A DNA stretch of 64,000 nt from Magnetospirillum sp. (lineage in GTDB: Bacteria; Pseudomonadota; Alphaproteobacteria; Rhodospirillales; Magnetospirillaceae). Numbering within the stretch: position 1 is the first letter of the stretch; every line of letters starts with the position of its first letter. The translations under genes and the position numbers were made by a program. The stretch is from positions 1-64,000 of the forward strand of contig JANQAI010000013.1 in assembly GCA_024707145.1 (NCBI GenBank). Direction: 5' to 3'. Shown here in pieces: positions 1 through 8,300 of this stretch. The notes under the pieces are model-generated. The model made no database searches, had not been told where the DNA came from, and saw only the letters and a program-made list of their open reading frames with translations.

Positions 1-148
1 AAGCACCCGGTTCACCTCACCCGTCCGCTTGTCGCCGCGCACTGCGTTGCACGATCTGCAGGGCCTCTCACCCCGCGAGGTTACTGACAGCTTTGCGATG
101 AGCTTTTCCCTCCTTTCCCATCAACCCCTGACACACGAGCACTGACCC

Positions 149-845
149 ATGTTCAAACGAGCATCCCAACGCTATGGCCGGACACCCGAGCCGGTCACTC
201 CCTACCAGAAAGCCGCCCAGGCCTGGGACGAGCGTATCGGCTCAGCCCGGGTGCAGGCGAGGAACTGGCGCCTGATGGCCTTCGGCTGTCTTGTGATTGC
301 TATGGGTTTGGCCGGCGGACTGGTCTGGCAGTTGGGCAAGAGCCGCGTCACCCCCTACGTCGTTGAGGTCGACAAGCTCGGCGGGGTGCAGGCGGTGGGC
401 CCGGCCACAGAGCCCTACCGCCCGACCGATACCCAGATCGCGTACCACTTGGCCCGCTTCATCGTCGACGTGCGGTCGCTTCCCATCGATCCGGTGGTGC
501 TGCGGCAGAACTGGCTGGACGCCTACGGTTACGCCACCGACCGCGCTGCCGCCTTCCTCAACGACCATGCCCGCGCCAACGACCCGTTCAAGGCGGTGGG
601 CGAGCGCAGCGTCTCGGTCCAGGTGACCAGCGTGGTGCGGGTGTCGGCCGAGTCCTTCCAGGTGAAGTGGGCCGAGCAGACCTTTCCGCCAGGGCAGCCT
701 CGCCAAGACCGAGCGCTGGACCGCCATTCTCACCATCCTCATCCGGCCCCCGACCAATGTCGACGCCCTGCGCCAGAACCCCCTCGGCCTGTTCGTCGCT
801 GGCCTCAACTGGTCGCGTGAACTCAACCCCGGAGAAACGCCATGA
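149..845 (+). CDS. trbF: Conjugal transfer protein TrbF (VirB8-like), frameshifted in this sequence
   Basis: Inner-membrane assembly component of the mating-pair type IV secretion system. The N-terminal cytoplasmic part is followed by one membrane segment (about residues 44-66), then a periplasmic VirB8-like domain. The frame breaks at a TTT at 683-685. Removing one T continues the protein as a typical TrbF end (TERWTAILTILIRPP, then NPLGLFVAGLNWSREL) that stops at 845, giving 231 residues. The stop overlaps the trbG start, as expected in a trb operon. The extra T is probably a sequence error. An open frame from position 2 to 145 could be the tail of the preceding trbL, but I cannot recognise it. 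Confidence 0.88.
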
Positions 846-1855
846 TCCTTTTTCGCCTTGTCCCGCTGATGTCCGTCCTCCTGCTCGGCGCCTGCGCCAT
901 GACGGCACCGCCCCCCGCCATCACATACGACCAGGAACGACCGGCGGTCGCCATTCCCGAGCCGCCCCGGCCGGTGGAGATCGTCACCATCACCGAGCCG
1001 TTGCCGCTGCCCGGCCAACTGCTGCCGGCACCGGCCCCAATACCGGCGAAGCCGGACAAGCGCAAGCCGGCCGCCCGCGTCGTCGCCGCCAACCAGGCGG
1101 CGCTGCTGGAACCCAGCCGCGACGGCTATATCAATGCCGTCCAGGTCTATCCCTTCACCGAGGGTGCGCTCTACCGCCTCTATGCCGCGCCCGAGCAGGT
1201 CAGCGACATCGCCTTGGAGCCGGGCGAGGGGCTGGTTGCTGTCTCGGCCGGCGACACCGTGCGCTGGGTGATCGGCGACACCTTCAGCGGCGCCGGCGCC
1301 TCCAAGCGCGTCCACATCCTGGTCAAGCCGTTCGTCCCCTCGCTCAAGACCAACCTGGTCATCACCACCGACCGCCGCACCTACCATCTGGCGCTGGAAA
1401 GCACCAAGGCCACCGCCATGGCGGCCGTGTCGTGGACCTATCCCGCCGATGCATTGATGGCGCTCAAAGCGCGCAACGCCAAGGCGGAGGCCTCGGCGGC
1501 GAGCACGGTGGAATCCGGCATTGCCCTGGACCGCCTGCGCTTCCGCTATGCGATCTCCGGCGACACCCCGGCATGGAAGCCGCTACGCGCCTTCGACGAC
1601 GGCGCCAAGGTCTACATCGAGTTCCCGGCGCGGCTCGACCAGGGCGAGGCGCCGCCGCTGTTCATCGTCGGCCCGGACGGCGGGGCGGAACTGGTCAACT
1701 ACCGCGTCCGCGGCAACTGGTACGTGGTCGACCGCCTGTTCGCCGCCGCCGAATTGCGGCTCGGCACCGACCCGCAGCAGGTGGTGCGCATCACCCGCAC
1801 CGACGGCATCAAGACCGCCCATGTCGATCCCCTCGCCCAGGGAGGTGCGCCATGA
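842..1855 (+). CDS. trbG: Conjugal transfer protein TrbG (VirB9-like lipoprotein)
   Basis: Outer-membrane core-complex component of the conjugative type IV secretion channel, working with TrbF and TrbI. The protein has 337 residues. It begins with a lipoprotein signal whose lipobox LLGAC puts the acylated cysteine at residue 18, followed by a proline-rich linker and a beta-rich VirB9/TrbG domain. The C-terminal part (NYRVRGNWYVVDRLFAAAELR) matches the family. The ATG overlaps the trbF stop and the stop overlaps the trbI start (ATGA), so the three genes look translationally coupled. Confidence 0.93.
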   Translation: MILFRLVPLMSVLLLGACAMTAPPPAITYDQERPAVAIPEPPRPVEIVTITEPLPLPGQLLPAPAPIPAKPDKRKPAARVVAANQAALLEPSRDGYINAVQVYPFTEGALYRLYAAPEQVSDIALEPGEGLVAVSAGDTVRWVIGDTFSGAGASKRVHILVKPFVPSLKTNLVITTDRRTYHLALESTKATAMAAVSWTYPADALMALKARNAKAEASAASTVESGIALDRLRFRYAISGDTPAWKPLRAFDDGAKVYIEFPARLDQGEAPPLFIVGPDGGAELVNYRVRGNWYVVDRLFAAAELRLGTDPQQVVRITRTDGIKTAHVDPLAQGGAP

Positions 1856-3075
1856 CCGACCTCCATGCCGATCCGCCCAAGGCGGATCCCGAAGCCCTGG
1901 TGCTGCGCGCGGCCCCGCCGGCCGTCACCCGCATCAGCCGCCGCGTGGTGGTGATCCTCGCCGCCCTGGCCTGCCTGGTGATCGTGGGCGCGACGTGGTT
2001 CGCGTTGCAACCGCCCCGTCTCGGCAAGGACCAGCCCGGCCAGGAGCTGATCAACACTGACCGCAAGCAGACCCCCGACGGGCTGGCCGGCCTGCCACGC
2101 ACCTATGGCGACCTGCCGCCGCCGCGCCTGGGTGCGCCGCTGCCGGGCGACCTCGGCCCGGCGGTGGTTGGCCAGGAACGGAGCCTCGGCCTGGCGCCGC
2201 CGGCGACGCCGGGCACCGGCTTCCGCCCCAACCCGGTCGACGATGCCGCAAGGGCCGAGGCGTTGCGCCTCGCCCAGCAGGCCCGCCAGGCCCGGGAGGC
2301 GGGGGTGATATTCCAGACCGCGCATCGGGCGGAGACGCCGAAAGGTGCGGCCGCCAACCCGGGTTCGCAGCCGGTGACGGCCATGCCTGCGGCCGACCGA
2401 CCGCTGCTCGACCTGGAGCGTGATCCCAACGGCCAGCAGCGCAAGCTCGACTTCCTGGAGCGGAAGGGCGACCGGGGCATCTATAACCCGCACGCCCTGC
2501 AGGATCCGGTTTCGGCCTACCAAGTGCTGGCTGGCACCGTCATCGCCGCCAGCCTGCTGACCGGCCTCAATTCCGACCTGCCCGGCCTGGTCACCGCCCA
2601 GGTCACCGAGAACGTCTACGACACCGTCACCGGCACGGTGCTGCTGATCCCGCAGGGGTCGCGGCTGATCGGCAGCTATGACAGCGTCGTCGCCTACGGC
2701 CAGCGCCGCGCCCTGGTCGCCTGGCAGCGCCTCATCATGCCCGACGGCTCGTCGGTGCTGATCGACAACCTGCCCGCCACCGACACCGCCGGCTATGCCG
2801 GGCTGGAGGACGGCGTCGACTACCACACCGGGCGGCTGCTCGCCGGCATCGCCATGTCGACGTTGCTGGGCGTCGGCACCGAAATCAGCTTCGGCAGCCA
2901 GGAGAGCGACCTCGCCCGCGCCATCCGCCAGTCGACCCAGAACAGCGCCAACCAGGCCGGCCAGCGCATCACCGAGAAGAACCTTAACATCCAGCCCAGC
3001 CTCACCGTGCGCCCCGGCTGGCCGCTCCGCGTCATCGTCCACACGGACCTGGTGCTGCGCCCGTACCGCGGCTGA
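1852..3075 (+). CDS. trbI: Conjugal transfer protein TrbI (VirB10-like)
   Basis: Scaffold protein spanning the envelope in the conjugative type IV secretion system. The 407-residue protein has a cytoplasmic N-terminus, one membrane segment at about residues 33-52, a long proline-rich periplasmic linker and a C-terminal VirB10 domain. Family motifs include VLAGTVIAASLLTGLNSDLP, LLIPQGSRLIGSYDS and the closing GWPLRVIVHTDLVLRPY. The reading frame is open much further upstream, but the ATG at 1852 is chosen because it overlaps the trbG stop and precedes the membrane segment by a normal distance. Confidence 0.95.
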   Translation: MTDLHADPPKADPEALVLRAAPPAVTRISRRVVVILAALACLVIVGATWFALQPPRLGKDQPGQELINTDRKQTPDGLAGLPRTYGDLPPPRLGAPLPGDLGPAVVGQERSLGLAPPATPGTGFRPNPVDDAARAEALRLAQQARQAREAGVIFQTAHRAETPKGAAANPGSQPVTAMPAADRPLLDLERDPNGQQRKLDFLERKGDRGIYNPHALQDPVSAYQVLAGTVIAASLLTGLNSDLPGLVTAQVTENVYDTVTGTVLLIPQGSRLIGSYDSVVAYGQRRALVAWQRLIMPDGSSVLIDNLPATDTAGYAGLEDGVDYHTGRLLAGIAMSTLLGVGTEISFGSQESDLARAIRQSTQNSANQAGQRITEKNLNIQPSLTVRPGWPLRVIVHTDLVLRPYRG

Positions 3076-3087
3076 AGGAGAACGCCC

Positions 3088-3420
3088 ATGCTCAAACTCG
3101 CCAAGCTTCCCGACCGCACCCCGGTCAAGATCACCATTGCCGTCAGTCCCGAGCTCAACGGCAAGCTCGCCGCCTACGCCGCCCTCTACCGCGCCGCCTA
3201 CGGCACCACCGAGCCGGTGGCCGAGTTGATCCCCTACATGCTGGAAGGCTTCCTCGACGCCGACAAGGGCTTCGTCAAGGCGCGGAAGGATGTCGGCGAG
3301 GCACCAGTAGTCCCGCCGCCGCTCAAGCGTCCCGGCCGCCCGCCACGCCTAGAATCCGCCCCGCCACGGGCGGCGCCGGAGACCGCGTCCGGCCGCGAGC
3401 CATCCCTTCCCACCACCTGA
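3088..3420 (+). CDS. DUF2274 domain protein of the trb cluster
   Basis: Small 110-residue protein directly behind trbI, preceded by AAGGAGAA. The N-terminal 75 residues (LPDRTPVKITIAVSPELNGK, then LIPYMLEGFLDADKGF) match the DUF2274 family usually found after trbI in integrative conjugative elements. The rest is a proline- and arginine-rich tail. The biochemical role is unknown. Position suggests an accessory or regulatory part of conjugation, since the fold-like N-terminus recalls ribbon-helix-helix proteins, but that is inference. Confidence 0.85.
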   Translation: MLKLAKLPDRTPVKITIAVSPELNGKLAAYAALYRAAYGTTEPVAELIPYMLEGFLDADKGFVKARKDVGEAPVVPPPLKRPGRPPRLESAPPRAAPETASGREPSLPTT

Positions 3421-3432
3421 TCGGAGGACATC

Positions 3433-3741
3433 ATGATCATCGGCATCTTCACCCCCACCAAGGATGGCGGCTGGACCGGCGCCATCCGCACCCTCACCCT
3501 CGACCTCAAGGCCCGCTTCGTCCCCAACGACAACAAGGACAGTGAGCGCGCCCCGGCCTTCCGCATCTTCGCCGGCCGCTCCGAGATCGGTGCCGCCTGG
3601 ACCGAGCGCTCGGGCGGCGACACGCCCCGCGACTACCTCAGCGTCCGCCTCGACGATCCGGCCTTGCCGCAGCCGGTTACCGCGGCGCTGTTCGCGGCTT
3701 CGGATGGCCAGGAGGCGCAGCTGGTCTGGAGCCGGCGGTAA
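3433..3741 (+). CDS. DUF736 family protein
   Basis: A 102-residue protein with a good ribosome binding site (GGAGG) before its ATG. The start MIIGIFTPTKDGGWTGAIRT, the central APAFRIFAGRSEIGAAW and the end LSVRLDDPALPQP are typical of DUF736, a small family common in alphaproteobacterial plasmids and conjugative elements. Function is unknown. It is the last recognisable gene of the conjugation block; GC content drops sharply about 250 bases further on. Confidence 0.9.
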   Translation: MIIGIFTPTKDGGWTGAIRTLTLDLKARFVPNDNKDSERAPAFRIFAGRSEIGAAWTERSGGDTPRDYLSVRLDDPALPQPVTAALFAASDGQEAQLVWSRR

Positions 3742-4035
3742 ACGGGCGGCGGGCCGGCTTGGTGGGCTCCGAACCGGATCGCCGCCATCCCCACCCCCGC
3801 CATTGACCTGCCCCTCACGGCGGCGTCTCCGGCGGTTCCCGCGCTTTCGGGTCCGGGTCCCCATCATGGCATCTCGGTCAGGCTCCTGGCCGAGATGTGG
3901 GGATCAAACGACGGCCTTACCACCATTGCCGAGGGGCGACTCCAAGGAATTCATTTGCCGTAGTGAGAATGACTGAGGTGCAACGAGAATATGTATCAAA
4001 TTAATCGCGGCGGCGCCGATGGTTGTGTGGTGCGC
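3742..4035. other. Intergenic stretch at the end of the trb block
   Basis: About 290 bases with no supportable gene. It starts GC-rich like the conjugation genes and becomes AT-rich near 3950, so a junction between the conjugation module and the cargo module lies here. Short open frames are present but have no recognisable protein features or ribosome binding sites. Confidence 0.5.
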
Positions 4036-4837
4036 CTACCCTTTATTATCATCAAGTATGCGCCTAATTGCTTTAATATCTGCGAGCGGGATTCCGTACG
4101 TAAAACTCGGAACAACGTTCTTGTTATCTACCTCTGGAGCAATGTGCATGTGGTCTGGGCCATATGGGATGTCATGATGCTCCGCACAATCGATGCGCGC
4201 AATTTGCGCGCCATCTGGCGAAAATATCATATATGCGTAATCATCTACTGAATTCACTCTCATAATTATTTTGAATCCCGATGGACATATTCCTGTGATT
4301 GTGCAGTTTGTATGCTTTTCAATATGACACGCAAATTGATTTATTAAAACGTGTCGGGCCGCAACAACTAAGAAATCTGGCGGCGGTGGCAATGTGTTTA
4401 TTGGAAAAGTTGCGCCGAGAGCGTCAAATATATAGTGGATAAAAGTCTCTGATTTTGCTCTGGCTTCGCCCAAGTGCGATGGGCAAAGATAAAATCCGAT
4501 CATAAGCGCTTCTTCATATCCAATTGTCGATATGGCAAGGCCTGCATCGTTGCCGCAAATTATACAGCCGACTGACGATAGAATGATGCCTCGCTCAACA
4601 AATGATGACTCCAGGCGTCCATCAAACAGTCCATTAAACTCCTTATTCTGACTACGTATGCGGGCGACATATTGTCTGACGCGCTCCTCGAATCCTGAAT
4701 GTTGGATCAGCTTTCCGAATGTATCACCATCAACGACGGGGAAAGATGCTTGGTCCACGTTCAAAATATGGGGCGCTTCCGGAGATGCCAGCAGCCGAGG
4801 GATTAGCTGATCCAAAACCCGCCCATCCTTCTCTGTA

Positions 4838-4845
4838 AAAAAATA
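4838..4845. repeat. Target site duplication, left copy
   Basis: AAAAAATA directly left of the IS terminus. The same 8 bases occur at 5917-5924. Eight bases is the usual duplication length for IS1595-family elements. Confidence 0.9.
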
Positions 4846-5916
4846 GGCTCTGTTCGCGTTAAGCGTTGAAATCGGGTATGATTGTGGGGACCGGAGGTTC
4901 CCGCCATGCGAGCTGCCGATTTCCACAAACTGCTCGACCAGGTGTCAGCGCTGTCGATGGATCAGCGCAAGAAGCTGGCGGCCGCGATCGAGGAATGCTC
5001 AGCCAAGGACGGCGCCATCGCCGCCATCGCGGAGCGGGCCGTGGAACGGCCACCGTGCCCGGCTTGCGGGGCCGAGAAGCCCCATCGGTGGGGCACCATG
5101 GATGAGGTCCAGCGTTTCCGCTGTGCGGCTTGCGGGAAGACCTATAACGCGCTGACGGGCACACCGCTGGCACGTCTGCGGAACAAGGACCGCTGGGTCG
5201 CCTACGGCGAGGCGATGATTTCCGGCTTGAGCGTTCGGCGGGCGGCGGAGAAATGCCGCATCCACCCGGCAACGGCCTTCCGGTGGCGGCACCGGTTCCT
5301 ACAGCTGCCTGAGCGGGTCCGTGATCTCCAGCTGTCGGGCATCGTGGAGGCTGACGAGACCTATTTCCTCGAATCGTTCAAAGGCTCGCGCGCCTGGGTG
5401 AAGGCCAAGTTGGCTGGCACGCCCCCGGTCAGATACCGAGAAAACCTCGGAAACGAGGTGGCGCGGCGTTGAAGCGCGGCCTCTCGCGCGAGCAAATCCC
5501 GGTCCTGGTCGCGCGCGATCGAAACGGCCATCACTTCGACATGGTCATCCCCCTGGCCAACGCGAAGACCATCGACTTGGTCCTGCCCCAGCTACTGGGC
5601 GACGAAACCGTCCTATGCACGGATGGCGCAAGCGCCTATCGCGTTATCGCCAAGAAGCGCGGCTTGGAACACCGGGCGCTGAACCAGAAGGCCGGTCAGC
5701 ACAGCCAGGAGCGGATCTTCCACATCCAGAATGTGAATGCCTACGACAGCCGCCTGAAGGAGTGGATGAGGCGCTTCAAGGGTGTGGCGACCTTCTACCT
5801 CCCCAACTACCTCGGCTGGCGGCGGCTGCTGGAGCGGCACGGCAGAGGGCTCACGCCGCATATCGTCCTTCGCTGCGCGATCGATCCGAAAATCAACAGC
5901 TAACGCGAACAGAGCC
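4846..5916 (+). mobile_element. IS1595-family insertion sequence, 1071 bp
   Basis: The element is bounded by inverted repeats starting GGCTCTGTTCGCGTTA (16 identical bases, with weaker similarity beyond) and flanked by 8-base direct repeats AAAAAATA. It contains one transposase gene reading rightwards. It sits inside the unknown gene at 4036-6191, on the opposite strand. Intact ends and a perfect target duplication imply a fairly recent single insertion with no later rearrangement. Confidence 0.95.
4906..5903 (+). CDS. IS1595-family (ISXO2-like) transposase, frameshifted
   Basis: DDE-type transposase that moves the surrounding element. The first part (4906-5472) has an N-terminal zinc ribbon (CPAC, then CAAC about 30 residues later), a helix-turn-helix region (AAEKCRIHPATAFRWRHRF) and the first catalytic aspartate in VEADETYF. 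The second part (to 5903) carries LCTDGASAY with the next aspartate and the C-terminal VNAYDSRLKEWMRRF motif. The two parts are in different frames. Adding one C to the C5 run at 5421-5426 gives a single 332-residue protein of normal family length. A homopolymer error is the simplest reading. Confidence 0.9.
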
Positions 5917-5924
5917 AAAAAATA
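5917..5924. repeat. Target site duplication, right copy
   Basis: AAAAAATA directly right of the IS terminus, identical to 4838-4845. Confidence 0.9.
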
Positions 5925-6392
5925 TACCCTCGCGACGGGGAATGCGCCCTCTTGAGGAGGGTAAATCACGGAATAACGCAGCGTAAGGTCAAACAATGTA
6001 GATATCGGATGACCATCTGATGCCATTCGCAAGAGATGTTCCGCAGAGCGAAGCTCAATTGCGATCACCGGCGATACGAGTTCATGCATTATGAAATTAA
6101 TGCCGAGACGCCAAACCAAATTGTCGGTTTGCACGCCAGAAAAACCGCTGTTTAATGATTGATCGACTATTTGATTTAGATTCATGCCCATGCCTGCTGA
6201 AGACAACCCTGCACTTTATGCCCAATCGATGCATTTGAGGCGATGCTCGTCACCGTTTGAAGGCCACTCGACGGTTATCACAGTAAGGCGTACACGGTCG
6301 TTCATAAAGGCTATGCGGGTTTCCTGCGCTTTGATCGATCCTTGTCCTGATGGGCAGGCGTGGCCCGCACACCTATTTTCGGAACAAGTGAA

Positions 6393-6737
6393 ATGACCGA
6401 GCGGCGACAGCCTGATCTTCACGAGGACCGACAAGACCCTGTAAGCAGGGGGCCGCTTCCTGTGCTGCCGCATATTTCCTCCCGCCCGGTTCGACGCACC
6501 ATCCGGCGCGCGCAGTTGCGGGAGATTGTGCCGCTCGCGGATACCACGATCTACGAGATGGAACAGCGGGGCGAGTTTCCGCAGCGTTTCCATCTTACGC
6601 CACGCTGCGTGGTCTGGGATTTGGCCGAGGTCGAAGCCTGGATCGAGGAGCGCCGCCGCGCGTCAAACGCCGGCGAAATTGAGCGCGCTCCTCATCCTGA
6701 TGTGCGCCAGCGCAAGAACCGGCCGGTCAGCCGGTAG
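6393..6737 (+). CDS. AlpA-family helix-turn-helix regulator
   Basis: A 114-residue DNA-binding protein. The central region IRRAQLREIVPLADTTIYEM, followed by RGEFPQRFHL and VVWDLAEVEAWIEERR, is the AlpA/MerR-like fold used by regulators and excisionase-like factors of integrated elements. The start is placed at the ATG at 6393, which has a nearby GGAAC; an in-frame GTG at 6360 is less likely. It converges with the integrase and the two genes overlap by 11 bases. In similar elements AlpA proteins control integrase expression or excision; that role here is inferred. Confidence 0.85.
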   Translation: MTERRQPDLHEDRQDPVSRGPLPVLPHISSRPVRRTIRRAQLREIVPLADTTIYEMEQRGEFPQRFHLTPRCVVWDLAEVEAWIEERRRASNAGEIERAPHPDVRQRKNRPVSR

Positions 6738-7983
6738 CCTCCGGTGCGACCAACTGCATGGAAGGCGGATAAAGCGTCGGCGTATGTTTCCGCCCCTCCG
6801 CCCAAGCGTCGATCATGTCGGCCCATTCCTGTAGCATGTGGCGGCGCTGCTGTTCGTATTCGGCCTTGTTGTAGACGCCGCGCGAACTGCGTCCGTCCTC
6901 GTGCGCGAGGCATTTCTCGATCCAGTCGCGATTGAACCCGAGTTCGTTCAGGAGCGTCGATCCCGTGCGCCGCAGATCGTGGACGGTGAACGGCGCCAGC
7001 GGCAATCCTTGCTTCTTTGCGCGCTCGGCCAGCGCCGTCGTTATCCGGTTGAAGGTTGCGCGCGACATGGGGGCATCGGCGTCGTAACGGGACGGCAGCA
7101 GATAGGGTGAGTTTCCGGCGCAGGTCTTGAGCGCGATCATGATGTCCAGCGACTGCCGCGAGAGATAAACGTTGTGCGGCTTGGCGCGCTTCATCCGTTC
7201 CTTCGGGATGCTCCACACCGCATTCTCGAAATCGACCTCGTCCCAAATGGCGTCCTGAAGTTCACTCTTGCGCACCATGGTGAGCAGGATCAGCTTGAGG
7301 CCGAGCCGGATGGTGGGCAGCGTTGCGATGTGCTCGACTTCGCGCAGCATGATGCGGATTTCGTTCGGCGACAGCGCGCGGTCCTTCGGCACGAAGGTCG
7401 CGATAGAGGACGGGCCGACATCGTCCGCCGGATTGGCGACCTTCTCGCCGTGGAGAATGGCGAAGCCGTAGATCTGCTTCACGATGTCCCGGACATGAAT
7501 GGCCGTCGCCGGCGCGCCCCGGTCTTTCACCTTGGCGCACAAGGCGCGGAGATCATCGGGGGTGATTTCGGTCAGTAGGCGGTTTTTCCAGACCGGGACG
7601 ATGTCGCGGTCGAATATCGCCTTGCGCATTGACCGGGTGCTCTCCGCCATGCGCGCCTCTTTGAGCCAGCGCTTGCCAAGCTCGCCGAAGGTGTCCGCCG
7701 CGGTCAGCCGTCGCTTTTCGCGCTGCTTCTCATGGGCGGGTGATCGCCCCTCCGCAACCGATTTTCTTGCGACCAGGCACAGCTCTCGTGCCCGGGCAAG
7801 GGAGACGCCGTCCGGCCCGTAACGGCCGATCGTCAACGTCTCGCGGCGGCCGTTGAGACGGTAGTCGTAGCGGAAGGTGATCAGCCCAGAGGGCGCCACC
7901 GTGACGTACATACCGTCACGGTCAGCGACCTTGTATGTTTTTTCCTTTGGTTTCAGCTTCTTAAGTGCCGTGTCGGTCAGCAT
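6727..7983 (-). CDS. Tyrosine site-specific integrase of the conjugative element
   Basis: Catalyses integration and excision at an attachment site. The 418-residue protein has an N-terminal arm-binding domain of the DUF4102 type (LTDTALKKLKPKEKTYKVAD), a core-binding domain at about 95-190 and a C-terminal catalytic domain. Catalytic residues are visible: Arg in VRKSELQDA, His-x-x-Arg in FTVHDLRRTGS, His in CLAHEDG and Tyr in SRGVYNKAEY. It lies at the element end next to guaA, the usual place for an integrase. The promoter region at 7984-8300 carries repeats that could be its arm sites. Confidence 0.95.
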   Translation of the reverse strand: MLTDTALKKLKPKEKTYKVADRDGMYVTVAPSGLITFRYDYRLNGRRETLTIGRYGPDGVSLARARELCLVARKSVAEGRSPAHEKQREKRRLTAADTFGELGKRWLKEARMAESTRSMRKAIFDRDIVPVWKNRLLTEITPDDLRALCAKVKDRGAPATAIHVRDIVKQIYGFAILHGEKVANPADDVGPSSIATFVPKDRALSPNEIRIMLREVEHIATLPTIRLGLKLILLTMVRKSELQDAIWDEVDFENAVWSIPKERMKRAKPHNVYLSRQSLDIMIALKTCAGNSPYLLPSRYDADAPMSRATFNRITTALAERAKKQGLPLAPFTVHDLRRTGSTLLNELGFNRDWIEKCLAHEDGRSSRGVYNKAEYEQQRRHMLQEWADMIDAWAEGRKHTPTLYPPSMQLVAPEATG

Positions 7984-8300
7984 CTCAAGGGCCTCCTCGG
8001 GGGGAGATTCCGGCTGTCAGGGACCCTATTTTACCGTCACCAAAATTACCGTCAACCGATCTGATTTTCCGCGTAATTTCAATGACTTGCGCTGAAAAAT
8101 CGGCCGAGGCACGGGAATTTCGGCTGACGGTATGAGGATGGGGGCTCCGGCCGAGCCGGAACCTTACCGTCAGCCATACCGTCAGGTGGTTCCGCTTGCC
8201 GGCGATAGATGTCGATAGTCACAGGGAGAATTATCGTTGAATTTCAATGCGTTATGTGCATTCCGGCAATAGTTTCCGATAGCCTCGGAAGATGCCGGGA
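7984..8300. other. Integrase promoter and attachment region between int and guaA
   Basis: 317 bases with no gene. They contain the octamer TACCGTCA at 8032, 8047, 8165 and 8177 and its reverse complement at 8125; another copy lies in the first codons of the integrase (7911). The stretch links the integrase start to the guaA stop, so it should hold the right-end attachment site and arm-type binding sites. The assignment is inferred from position and repeats. Confidence 0.6.
8032..8184. repeat. TACCGTCA repeat cluster, possible integrase arm sites
   Basis: Five copies of one octamer in 153 bases: direct at 8032-8039, 8047-8054, 8165-8172 and 8177-8184, and inverted at 8125-8132. The close pairs start 15 and 12 bases apart. 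The pattern resembles paired arm-type sites of tyrosine integrases. Confidence 0.6.

Larger units (their letters stand above)
4036..6191 (-). pseudogene. Unknown cargo gene split by an IS1595-family insertion
   Basis: Two halves of one minus-strand gene flank the insertion sequence at 4846-5916: the N-terminal part at 5917-6191 and the C-terminal part at 4036-4845. Removing the IS and one copy of the 8-base target duplication joins them in frame (RVYF to FTEKDGRV) into an uninterrupted 358-residue protein. I do not recognise the family. The C-terminal half has a cluster of possible metal ligands, GCIICGNDAG followed about 20 residues later by LCPSH. No signal peptide or membrane segment is evident. 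Base composition is clearly lower in GC than the neighbours, which suggests transferred cargo. The start could be the ATG at 6191, the ATG at 6185 or the TTG at 6206. Confidence 0.7.

Noticed and set aside
2..145. Open frame before trbF, possible TrbL tail
   Set aside because: Position fits trbL, but the 47 residues have no recognisable TrbL sequence, so it is not listed as a gene.
3991..4251. 86-codon plus-strand frame over the end of the AT-rich cargo gene
   Set aside because: The opposite strand restores a 358-residue gene across an IS, which is stronger evidence of coding.
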